Assembly: GCA_029844215.1 (NCBI GenBank)
Contig: CM056728.1
Location: 85,497,676 to 85,561,675, forward strand
Source: Przewalskia tangutica
Taxonomy: Eukaryota > Streptophyta > Magnoliopsida > Solanales > Solanaceae
Length of the DNA: 64,000 nucleotides
Reading direction: 5' to 3'
This document shows positions 34,620 through 45,415 of this stretch, one piece after another; within the stretch, counting starts at the first letter, position 1; each line of letters starts with the position of its first letter. The position numbers and the translations under genes were made by a program. Under the pieces are notes generated by a model, which saw only the letters and a list, made by a program, of their open reading frames with translations, ran no database searches and was not told where the DNA came from.

Positions 34620-34784
34620 TGTTACACCCCGTAGTTCCAAGGTATAGTACTTTGGAGCATTTTGCTATTTGTCGATAATCGTCGTGAGGTATGTGAACCT
34701 CTTCCTATCTTTTCTAGCATGATTGTTGTAAACTATGTAGTACGGTAGACGTACGTGTGCTAAATGAAATTGGTTGGTTTAGAA

Positions 34785-34834
34785 CATAAAGTGTTATAAT
34801 GGCTTTTTGGGAAGTTAATTATAACGACTTTATG
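34785..34834. repeat. Imperfect palindrome in array LTR 1 (first of two)
   Basis: Arms CATAAAGTGTTATAAT and ATTATAACGACTTTATG around GGCTTTTTGGGAAGTTA-type spacer. A second copy with nearly the same arms lies at 35290-35339. Variants occur in all LTR families of the window. Confidence 0.65.
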
Positions 34835-35959
34835 TAGGTAAAAGAATGGTTGATTGTTTTTAAAATATAAGAGACTTGACTTATATTTGACTTGATATGA
34901 AATGTGAAGAACTTTAATTGTGTTAAAAAGTGGTAAAACCTCATTCGTGAGTAATGAGTACTTGGCCTTTAAAAGAATAAAGTTTTACTTGATTTCGGAA
35001 ATGAGAATAACTATCGAACAAGCCATTGCAGCGTTAATAAAGGAAAATGTAATGACAATAATTATATTAAAACAAGTAGAATCTTCCATCTGCATAGAAG
35101 CTAAGATAAGACAAAATTGTATTACATTTTATAGATCATGGCTACTTTAATAAGAATCATTACATACGAGAATTAATTTTCTTAAATTCCAAAGTAAGGA
35201 ACTTGATTTCTAAAAGAAAAGAGACTTGAGAATTTGAAGAGTTTTTGGTATAAAAGAAAGGCATGGTCTTGTCTTAAATTTGTTAAAAACATAAAGTGTT
35301 ATAATAGCTTTATGGGAAGTTAGTTATAACGACTTTATGAAAACAAAAGGATGGTTTATTTATTGGATTTAAAATGGTAACTTGACTTTAAAGGGAGAAG
35401 TGATTTGGTTTAAAAAGAAAGTATGGAAATTGTTTTGGTTTACTTAAAAAGATAGTTACTCTATTTTGATACTACGGGTATCGTGTGACCTTTGTAAAAG
35501 AAATGGATCTTTTTGAAAGAATTTATGTACGTAGTACTTTAGGGTTAAAACCCGGATTGTTGGCATAAAATGGGAGTACTTGAGTTTTTATAAATGGTGA
35601 ATCAATTTACATGTTAATGAAAGTCTAAAAGTATGTTGAACTTGCCTATGCTAGTTGTATTAGCTTTTGTTGTGCAAGTATTGTATTTCTATACCACCGC
35701 GTCTCTCGATGGAGGGCCGGCTGACTTGTTGTGAACTTACTTGGACATACCGGCAGTGACGGAGGATTCCACGGGTATGCTTCCATTGTTATTATCACAT
35801 GGACATGTCTACACCGATAAGGGATTCCGGGGGCATGCGGCCATGCAGCGGGTTAAACTCCCGGTATATTATTATTGTCACATGGGCATGTCTACACCGA
35901 TGAGGGATTCCGGGGGCATGTGACCATTTCTATTATTCCATGGACTAGCCCTCCATGAG

Positions 35960-36420
35960 GTTTTACTGATTCGGCTTTAGTATCCGTAGTTGGCTCGTGC
36001 ATTTGGCCGTGGCTGATTCGGCTTTGGTATCCGGTAGTTAGCCTTCGTACTTGCCCGCTCGCCAGTGGCGAAGTCTCGTGATTACGCTTTGGTATCCGGT
36101 AGTTGGTTCACGACTTGCCCCGTCGCCTACGTGGCGCAGTGGATCTGGTAGGCCTTCGATTGCCCCGTGTCGCCTTCGTGGCGGTCTCGTGATCACGCTT
36201 GGTATCCGTAGTTAGCCCTCGATTGCCCCCGCCCACGTGACGCGCTTTGTATCCGTAGTTGGCTTTCGTACTTGCCTCGTGTCGCCTTCGTGGTATAGTT
36301 ATATAGTATTGTTGGTACGCTTTGGTATCCGTAGTTGGCTTCGTACTTTCCCGCCACGATTGATGATGCGGCTTTGGATATGGTAGCTATGCCTTCGTAC
36401 TTGCCCCGTACGGTTTTATG
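35960..36420. repeat. Tandem array of 55-75 bp units in array LTR 1
   Basis: About eight degenerate units around CGGCTTTGGTATCCGGTAGT and TTCGTACTTGCCCCGT. Same array in LTR 2 (44115-44575) and LTR 3 (48860-49345); the LTR 3 copy is the cleanest (TATCTGGTAGTT repeated). E6 has a related array at 61545-61890. Confidence 0.75.
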
Positions 36421-37091
36421 ACACAGGTGGGACCTGGTGTTCATGTGTACTCCTTGGTGTTGTTATATCATAGATCGCCAGTGAGGAAGGAATTCCACGC
36501 ATGATTGATGTTGTCGTCGAGACCCATTGTTATATTTGAGTAATGACTTTGAGGCGTGAGTCCCGACTTGACATGATCGTTTATATATTGTGGATCGTAG
36601 TTTGGTTATCATACATGTCTCACGCTTTATATAGACTATTATGATTTCATTTACTGATTTTACGCTTTCACATACTGTACCATTGTCTCGACCTCTCGAG
36701 GCCGCGTTCATGCCGCAGTGTAGGTACACCGCTGTTGATCCTCGCCATAGGATCACGCCAAGAGCTTTCAAGCTCGCTTTCTCGAGGCTTATCTTTGGTA
36801 TAGTCGTCTGTCATTGTAGGTACTTATACATTCAGGGGTATGGCGGGGCCCTGTCCCGTCATAGTTGTGGTTAAATTCTTAGAGGTCTGTAGTATCGCCA
36901 AGCGTGGTTTGTAAAGGATATAACTGCTCGTATATATATGCAGAAAGGTAACCGTTTTGGTTAGCCTGTTTCTTATTTTATCTTGTTTCATGTTTAAGTT
37001 TTTATTTCCGCTGATTTTCTCTGATGTTGTATCACTAGGGTGCCCGGGGTAAGGCACCAGTCGCGGGCCCGAGGTCGGGTCGTGACAAAAG

Positions 37092-37103
37092 TGGTATCAG
37101 AGC
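37092..37103 (+). promoter_or_regulatory. Array unit 1 primer-binding site
   Basis: TGGTATCAGAGC four bases after the LTR end. Twelve bases complementary to the 3' end of plant initiator tRNA-Met, the best-preserved primer site in the window. Confidence 0.9.
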
Positions 37104-37294
37104 AGTTAATCCTCGGAAAGTGTCTACAGACCGTGTCTAGTAGAGTCTTGATTATCGGTGTGTTGTGCACCACATCTATAATCAGGAGGCTACAGGATAT
37201 TTAGGATTGGTTTCCATTCTTCTCACTCTGAGATCGTGCCTTAGAGCTGTGTTATAAGTTGGACTCCCTCTGACGTATCTCTTTTGTACCAGCT

Positions 37295-38343
37295 ATGCCT
37301 CCACGCAAGGCAACCAGAGCCCGTGGCGGCAAGCAGAGGAGTCGCGAGTAGAGCAAAGGCAGTCTCATCGAGGCCACAGTACCTGAGCCTCCAGTCCCAC
37401 GGCCAGGAACAGAGGATATGGGTTACAAGGAGATGGCCCAGTTACTAGCTAGGATTGTGGCTAGACACGAGGACAGACGAGAGTCGGAGGTTCCAGTAGC
37501 ACCCGTAGTTCACCCCAGATCGGATAGTTTGAGACTACGAGACTTTTTGAGCTGCAGTCCACCAATGTTCTATGGATCGAGGCCTGAGGATGATCCGCAG
37601 GAGTTCATCCGACAGTTACAGCGGATCATGAGAGTGATCAAGGCTTCGGAGACCGAGTCGGTGGCCTTAGGTTCGCATCGGATGCGTGATACTGCAGTCG
37701 ACTGGTTTGATTCGTGGGAGCTGTCCCGGGGGGAGCATGCGCCTCCAGCTGTTTGGGACGAGTTCTCGGAGGCATTTCTCAGCCATTTCTTGCCTCCGCA
37801 GATGAGGAGAGCACGGGCCGACAGATTTACGATCTTTGACAGAGAGGGCGTACGGTTCGGGAGTACAACGTGGAGTTCGACTCGTTGGCTCGATATGTCC
37901 CTGCGTTAGTGGCAGATATGGAGGACAGAGTGCACCGCTACGTCACGGGGCTCGATGACTACTTGGCAGAGGCTTGCTCGGGTGTAGCTCTTCAGCCGGG
38001 CATGGACATTGCCCGTATACAGGCTTATGCACAGGGGATGGAGGGACGTAGAGACCGACGTAGAGACCAGGATCAGCATAAGAGGGCCAGAATAGCAGGG
38101 TCCTTCGGTAACTCAGGAGACAGACCGCCTCAGCAGCAGGCTAGTTATACACCTCCGCCAGTACAGAGTGGTCCTCCACAGTCTTCAGGGCGTCCAGGGT
38201 ATTCAGGAGCAGGTCAGGGCTCCAAGGTTTCAGATTTTCAGGGGAGTAGGAGTGCTCGCCGGATGAGGCCACCCTTATCTCAGTGTGGCCGTTGTGGAAA
38301 AATCCATAAGGGGGAGTGTCGTGCTAGTTTGGGAGATTGTTAT
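37295..38343 (+). pseudogene. Array gag 1, interrupted by S4
   Basis: Starts MPPRKATRARGG at 37295. TAG at codon 19 (37349-37351) is shared with gags 2 and 3. The frame then runs through EMAQLLARIVARHEDRRESE, the capsid motif FYGSRPEDDPQEFIRQLQRI (about 37567-37626), DTAVDWFDSWEL and AFLSHFLPPQMRRARADRF. A one-base loss near 37835 moves it to another frame, which continues with EFDSLARYVPALVADMEDRV, HRYVTGLDDYLAEACSG, RIQAYAQGMEGR, a Gln/Pro/Ser-rich stretch and a zinc-knuckle CGRCGKIHKGEC (38286-38321). S4 cuts it after GDCY at 38343; it resumes at 41705. About 350 residues, usual for Tekay gag. Confidence 0.88.
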
Positions 38344-41300
38344 TGTCACGACCCGAACCCGGGCCCGTGACTGGTGCCTTACCCCGGGCACCCTAGTGAT
38401 ACAACATCAGAGTAATCAGCGGAACATAACACAACAACATGAAATAACAAGAAGTGTACAACAGTTATCTTAGAAAACTTGCCTTTCGGCATATATATAA
38501 ATAACAACTCTTTCAAAATGAACAGTTTAATCCTTTTTACAAACCCTGCCCACAACAAGATTACTGCACTTCTACGAATGATATGACAACAACGACGGAC
38601 AGGCCCATACCCCGAATGTAAGCACCTACAACAACAGGGACTATACGAAGATAAGCCTCCAAGAAACGGAGCTTTCCAAACGCTGAATCGTGACCCCAAG
38701 AGCGAGGATCAACGATCGTGTACCTTTACTGCGGCATGAACGCAGCCCCGGAGGTCGATGCAAAATTTAGTATGTGAAATCAAAATAAATCAGAAATGAA
38801 ATCATAGTAGTCTATATAAAGCAGGAGACATGTATGATACCCAAACTACAGTTCACAATAAATAAGTAGTTATGTCAAGTCAGGGACTCACGCCCTCAAA
38901 GTCATCACAATAGAACCGTACGGGGTAAGTACGAAGGCATAGCCGACTACTAAGACCCACGCATCAAAAATGCCATAAATCAGATCACGAGGTCTTTCTA
39001 GACCGCACTACATGATCGGCCGCCACTCGCCGCAGATCACCGCGGCGTCTATCCTCGAACTTACCGCAGCCTCCGCATAGGTCACACACAGACCCGCATG
39101 AGGTATTCCTCGAATCATGGTCCTAGACCGCCTGAGGTATACCCCGCATCGGAGGCAGCTTAACCCCCGGTATCCGCCTGGACTTCCGCAGCCCGCATAG
39201 TCCCTCAAAGACCGCATAGTCCCTCAAAGACCGCATAGGGCATCCCCCGCATCAGGCTAAACACCCGGAATGATCAATCACGAGCATACCGCTCCGCATA
39301 GTCTCGGAGACCGTGATAGCCGTATAGACCCGCATCAAGGGTGGCAAGCCCTCGGTATAATAAGTCAAGGGGGTATGTGATACAATAACAGTACAACGGG
39401 CTTAACGTTTAACAACGTAAGCACAACAAGAGTGACCCTCCTTACATAACAATCACAAGATACTAACACACGTAGCATCCTAACATGTTTACTTATCAAA
39501 TCAACAAGAAAGTATTACAAGGCTATTACAAACCAATACAATCAAGTTATTCACACAAGGTACTTTCTACTAACAAGTTCGGGTATCTATCCCCAAAGTA
39601 CTTCATACATTAAATCTTTAAAAGATCCGTTTCTTTCACATAAGTCACACAATACCCGTAGTATAAAATAGAGTGATCGTCTTTTAAGTAAACCAAAACA
39701 CTTACCTTTGTAAAATCAAGTAACAACATTATTTTCCAAACGCCCAAGTTTGCCTAATTTCAAATGTTCACGTTTCTTATTTTAGAAAGGTTTCGTAGTT
39801 CATAGTCTTATTCATTTAAGAATATAATTCTCTTTTAACAATCTGAGAAACATATGCCCTATATGTGAGTAGGTTATTCTTGTTCATAATCAATCTTATT
39901 AAGCAGCCATGATCTAGGAAATATCATTTTGTCTCATCTTAGCTTCTATGCAGATGGAGGTTTCTACTGGTTTTAATAATACTTCATTAATCAAAACATT
40001 TCCTTTATTAACGCCGCGATGGTTTGTCGATACTCATTCGATTTCCAAATCAAGAAACATTATTCCTTTTAAAAACCAAGTACTCATTACTCACGAATGA
40101 GGTTTCACACAAAATTCATATTAATTTAATTAAGTCAAGTCTCTTATCTTTTAAGATCAAGTCTCTTAACTTCTAAAATCAATAAATTATTCATTTTATC
40201 TCTCTTAAGTCGTTATACCTAACTTCCCATAAAGCTAGTATAACTCTTAAGTTTTTAAAACCAAGTATTACTCTTCTTTCAAAAACAGTTCTTAAGTCTC
40301 TTGAAATACTTCAAGATTCTTATTATTCGGGCTTAAGTCAAAAGACATTGCCGTACAACTACGTTCAATTAGCACGCGTACGTCTACCGTACTACATATA
40401 TATTCTTTTAAAATATCATGCTCAAGAGGATAGGAAGAATCACATACCTCGCGACGATTATCGACTATTAGCAAATCGCTCCACGGCTATAACCCGGCTA
40501 GCCTGGTCCACCTTCTCAAGTAGCACGCTACTCAGAACATTCAACCTATACAGTTATACAAGTCTATCAAAGTCTAGACTACTCGGTAGAATAAATCTAG
40601 ATACAAGATCCTACGGAAAGTCGCAGACTTCCCTATCCACAAACTACACAAGTCTCATCAGAATACACCCACGTAATTACGCTCGATTCTCTTCATTAAA
40701 TTCAGGCTTAAGTCAAAAGACATTGCCGCAAAACTAAGTTCAGTTCTATATATGGTATACTTCAACTATATATTCCTACAACATGTAATTTCCAATTACA
40801 ATAGGGGGACAAGATATTTACCTCGATAAGCCCAAAATTATCCAAGTTAAATGTCGATCCTTAGCAACGTTTAGCTCCAACTCCGGGTGCTCCAACCCGC
40901 TCCAAACAACCCTTAGAAGTTCTACGCAACTTCTCCTTAATACTCCAACCAACTATGGAGATTTTTCCTAGGGTTTCGGTTTGAGACAAAAAGGACATAC
41001 GGTAGTATTTCCGGGCTCTACGTATAGAGGTATCTTTGGAATACTACAAGGTATACGGCTAAGGTAATTTTGGGTATAACAACAATACTTTTGAGAGTAT
41101 TTCTACCAAGAGGGGGGGTATTTATACGAGACAACACCACAAGGGAGGGTGTATACCCCTCGGCCAACCCCACTAGTGGGGTACTCGGCCAAGGGGAGGG
41201 CTCTCGGCCAAAGCCTCACAAAGTGGGGACGAGAACACCACAAGAGAGGGGAAGGATTTCTAAGACTTAGAACATTTTAGGATGAATAAGTCTTCAAAGG

Positions 41301-41704
41301 GAGAGGTATTTATAGGTCAAGCAAAGGTCAACCAATGGCCAAGATCATGCCAAGTAGTAAGTGTAAGGTCAAGATTTGGACAAGTGTGTGTGGTCCCACT
41401 TTATCAATCAACACACAAAATATCCTACCAATCCCAAAGCTCCAATTCGCTCACTACCGCCCATAGGTCCACCAATGAGAGGTGCCAAGTGGCGCCTCTT
41501 GTTGGTCCAACACGCTTCGCCTCTCGAAAAATACGCAAAATTAAAAATGACATAGCCGAATTTTCCTTCGCAAGTCTTGTAAAACGCTTCATTTAAAAAC
41601 TACTCTAATCGGGTGTTGTGCACAAAAAAAATCGGCCAAGGCTACTATAAAGACCAAACTATTCTACGCACGCCCCACGCATATACTCGAAATACGGTAT
41701 AACA
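38344..41704 (-). mobile_element. S4: solo LTR in array gag 1
   Basis: A single 3361-bp LTR (TGTCACGACC to TATAACA) in minus orientation with no internal domain. Flanks are GTTAT (38339-38343) and ATTAT (41705-41709), a 4/5 match; gag 2 shows GTTAT at the unoccupied site. It contains the U5-end inverted repeat (about 38374-38393), CCGCAT array (39045-39330), conserved block (39881-39960), G-rich stretch and promoter TATTTATA (41307-41314). Solo LTRs arise by recombination between the two LTRs of one element. Confidence 0.9.
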
Positions 41705-41852
41705 ATTATACTTGCGCCGACAGGGCCATTTTATGAGGATTGTCCGACTGCAGGTAGAACAGATGTTAAGACTCATCCTTCAGATCGGTGGGTCATCGCC
41801 TATAGCTATTTGCCAACAGGCGTGATTATGATTAGAGCGACAGGAAAGTGAA
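41705..41852 (+). pseudogene. Array gag 1, C-terminal end after S4
   Basis: Resumes after S4 with codons following GDCY: a short Cys-containing tail (CEDCPTAGRT type in gag 2) and ...SSPIAICQQ..., ending at TGA about 41850-41852. Gag ends here; no pol follows. Confidence 0.7.
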
Positions 41853-42804
41853 GCGAAGAGTTACTGTGTATATCCTTAACCTCTAGAGATTAGTATGCGT
41901 GATATGATGATTTTTTTTTATGTTAAGTGTTATGTTCAGATAACAATGTGATAATGGTGATTAGAAAACATGGGCAGTTAAAAAGGTAAGTTTGGGGTCA
42001 GGTAATTTGTGAACCTTAGAAATTATGACAGTTGAGACCTTAGATGTAAGGCCGTCTTGAGTAAAAGACTTTACGGTTAATCTTTGTCAGAGTGCATAGT
42101 ATACGTGGAGTATTTGTGTGATAATTCCATGGGTAGTTGTGATAGAAGTGGTAGATTTCATGACGTGAATTAGTAAGATTGTTCCGGATCGGGGAACCAG
42201 AGAGTTTGGCGCGATAATGGGTGGGGTTGAGGCCAGGTCGTGAGTCAACCCGCAGCCCGGAATGAGGTGGGGTCAGTTTGAGGTGGTCCCGCTAGGTGGT
42301 AGGGTCACGAGGGTGCAAGGACCAAGTTCAGGTAACCATCGTACGAGTTCGTAGACGCGTTCGACCATAATCGGATCATGAAGGTCGGGTTTGGCCTTAA
42401 AGGAATGTGAGGCTAGTAAGATGACCAAGGTTGTAGGTAGTAACTCCAAGGTGTTGGAAACTGAAGCAATGACGGAAGTACGGTACATGTACTAGAAAGA
42501 GTTCGGGTGTTCAAGAAAGGTACGACGAGTAAGGGAAGGAGTGAACATGTGTTAAGAGAAGGGAAGTGATCATTTTGTGAAGTAACGAGGTGAAGAAAGT
42601 ATCCTTTAGACCATGGGTGGAAGCTTTTGTGACGTTAGAGATGATTCCTCCTTGGCTTGGATTCGAGTTTTGCGCATGTGTTATATTATGGCCAGGCGTG
42701 GCATAATTGGTTTTGTAAGTATAGTAGTGAAGACTATACCGGCGCGTGTATGTTTTGAGACTTAGAAGGAACATTCGGGACGAATGTTTCTAAGGGGGGG
42801 AGAA
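41853..42804 (+). other. Array unit 1 non-coding linker, hairpin and polypurine tract
   Basis: About 950 bases with no supported frame, nearly identical to 46562-47519. Homologous to the E1/E3 linkers as far as CGTTCGACC (42357-42365), after which E1/E3 have integrase but this unit does not. The end carries hairpin GGAACATTCG/CGAATGTTTC (42767-42790) and purine tract AAGGGGGGGAGAA before LTR 2. Confidence 0.75.
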
Positions 42805-45217
42805 TGTTACACCCCGTAGTTCCAGGGTATAGTACTTTGGAGCATTTTGCTATTTGTCGATAATCGTCGCGAGGTATGTGAACCTCTTCCTATCTTTTCT
42901 AGCATGATTGTTGTAAACTATGTAGTACGGTAGACGTACGTGTGCTAAATGAAATTGGTTGGTTTAGAACATAAAGTGTTATAATGGCTTTTTGGGAAGT
43001 TAATTATAACGACTTTATGTAGGTAAAAGAATGGTTGATTGTTTTTAAAATATAAGAGACTTGACTTATATTTGACTTGATATGAAATGTGAAGAACTTT
43101 AATTGTGTTAAAAAGTGGTAAAACCTCATTCGTGAGTAATGAGTACTTGGCCTTTAAAAGAATAAAGTTTTACTTGATTTCGGAAATGGGAATAACTATC
43201 GAACAAGCCATTCAGGCGTTAATAAAGGAAAATGTAATGACAATAATTATATTAAAACAAGTAGAATCTTCCATCCAGATAAGCTAAGATAAGACAAAAT
43301 TGTATTACATTTTATAGATCATGGCTACTTTAATAAGAATCATTACATACGAGAATTAATTTTCTTAAATTCCAAAGTAAGGAACTTGATTTCTAAAAGA
43401 AAAGAGACTTGAGAATTTGAAGAGTTTTTGGTATAAAAGAAAGGCATGGTCTTGTCTTAAATTTGTTAAAACATAAAGTGTTATAATAGCTTTATGGGAA
43501 GTTAGTTATAACGACTTTATGAAAACAAAAGGATGGTTTATTTATTGGATTTAAAATGGTAACTTGACTTTAAAGGGAGAAGTGATTTGGTTTAAAAGAA
43601 AGTATGGAAATTGTTTTGGTTTACTTAAAAGATAGTTACTCATTTTGATACTACGTATCGTGTGACCTTTGTAAAAGAAATGGATCTTTTGAAAGAATTT
43701 ATGTACGTAGTACTTTTAGGTTAAAACCGGATTGTTGGCATAAAATGGGAGTACTTGAGTTTTTATAAATGGTGAATCAATTTACATGTTAATGAAAGTC
43801 TAAAAGTATGTTGAACTTGCCTATGCTAGTTGTAATAGCTTTTGTTGTGCAAGTATTGTATTTCTATACCACCGCTCTCGATGGAGGTCTGACTTGTTGT
43901 GAACTTACTTGGACATACCGGCGGACGAGGATTCCACGTATGCTTCCATTGTTATTATCACATGGACATGTCTACACCGATGAGGATTCTGGGGCACGCG
44001 CCACGCAATGCGAGTTAAACTCCAGATATTATTATTGTCACACGGGCATGTCTACACCGATGAGGATTCCGGGGCATGTGACCATTTCTATTATTCCATG
44101 GACTAGCCTCCATGAGGTTTTACCGATTCGCCGTATCGGTAGTTGCTCGCATTTGCCCGGCCGTGGCTGATTCGGCCAGATCGGTAGTTAGCCTTCGACT
44201 TGCCTGCGGGCCAGTGGCGAAGTCTCGTGATTACGCTTTGGTATCCGGTAGTTGGTTCACGATTTTCCCGCCGCCACGTGGCGCAGTGGATCTGGTAGAG
44301 GCCTTAGTACTTGCCCCCGTCGCCTTCGCGTGGCGAAGTCTCGTGATCACGCCTTGGTATCCGTAGTTAGCCTCGTATTTGCCCCCGCCGCCACGTGACG
44401 CGGCTTTGGTATCCGTAGTTGGCTTTCGTGCCCCGTGTCGCCTTCGTGGTATAGTTATATAGTATTGTTGTACGGCTTTGGTATCCGTAGTTGGCTTTCG
44501 ATTTTCCCTGCTAGTTAATGACGCGGCTTTGGATCCGTAGCTATGCCTTCGCATTTGCCTGCATTTATTTATGACACGTGGGACACGTGTTCATGTACTC
44601 CTTGGTGTTGTTATATCATGATCGCCGGCAGCGAGGAAGAATTCCACGCATGATTGATATTGTGGGCGTGAGACCCATTGTTATATTTGAGTGATGACTT
44701 TGGCGCGAGTCCACGACTTGACATATTTTATATATTGTGGATCAGTTTGGTTATCATACATGTCTCCTCGCTTTATATAGACTATTATGATTTCATTTAC
44801 TGATTTTACGCTTCACATACTTGGTACTGTTATCGACCTCCTTCGGGCCGCGTCACGCCGCAGTGTAGTTACACCTGGTTGATCCTCGCCATGGATCACG
44901 ATTCGTTTTGGGAAACTCCGTTTCTCCGAGGCTTATCTTTGGTATAGTCACTGTCATCAGAGGTACTTATACATTCAGGTACGTATGGCCCCGTCCCGTC
45001 ATAGTTGTGGTTAAATTCTAGAGGTCCTGTAATGCTGTAAGTGTGGTTTGTAAAGGATATAACTGCTCGTATATATATGCAGAAAGGTAACCGCTTTGGT
45101 TAGCCTGTTTTATTTTATCTTGTTTCATGTTTAAGTTTTTATTTCACGATTTTCTCTCGATGTTGTATCACTAGGGTGCCCGGTAAGGCACCGCATGCCC
45201 GAGGTCGGGTCGTGACA
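42805..45217 (+). repeat. Array LTR 2
   Basis: 2413 bp, same structure as LTR 1 and 3 but with many 1-4 base losses. For example, CCATCCAGATAAGC (43271 on) stands where both LTR 1 and LTR 3 read CCATCTGCATAGAAGC, and ATTCAGGCG (43211 on) where both read ATTGCAGCG. No promoter block. Conserved block 43266-43342; tandem array 44115-44575. Confidence 0.9.
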
Positions 45218-45221
45218 AAAG

Positions 45222-45233
45222 TGGTATCAGAGC
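45222..45233 (+). promoter_or_regulatory. Array unit 2 primer-binding site
   Basis: TGGTATCAGAGC, four bases after LTR 2. Confidence 0.9.
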
Positions 45234-45415
45234 GATTAATCCTCGGAAAGTGTCTCTGCACGTGTCTAGTAAGTCTTGATTATCGGTGTGTGCACCACAT
45301 CTATAATCGTGAGGCTACATGATATTTAGGATTGGTTTCATTCTTCTCACTCGAGATCGTGCCTTAGAGTCAGGTTATAAGTTGGACTCCTCCGACGTAT
45401 CTCTTTGTACCAAAT

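Larger units (their letters stand above)
34620..37087 (+). repeat. Array LTR 1
   Basis: TGTTACACCCCG to GGTCGTGACA, 2468 bp. No gene. Near its start it jumps from TTCCAAGGTAT straight to AGTACTTTGGAGCATTTTGC, which in E6 lies 1.15 kb into the LTR; the TATA/CCAAT block is thus absent. Other landmarks: imperfect palindromes 34785-34834 and 35290-35339, conserved block 35085-35160, tandem repeats 35783-35940 and 35960-36420, U5-end inverted repeat about 37040-37058. The first 1.1 kb is practically identical to LTR 3. Confidence 0.9.

Noticed and set aside
35960..36420. CRISPR-like or satellite array
   Set aside because: Units are degenerate, unequal in length and lie inside an LTR repeated in all copies of the family; no constant repeat with unique spacers.
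34620..37087. Array LTR 1 as the 3' LTR of G1
   Set aside because: G1 has its own LTR at 24288 after its polypurine tract, with a different body. LTR 1 is followed by its own primer site and gag.
37295..38321. A host zinc-finger protein suggested by the CCHC motif
   Set aside because: Position after LTR and primer site, the capsid-like sequence and repeated copies show this is a retrotransposon gag.
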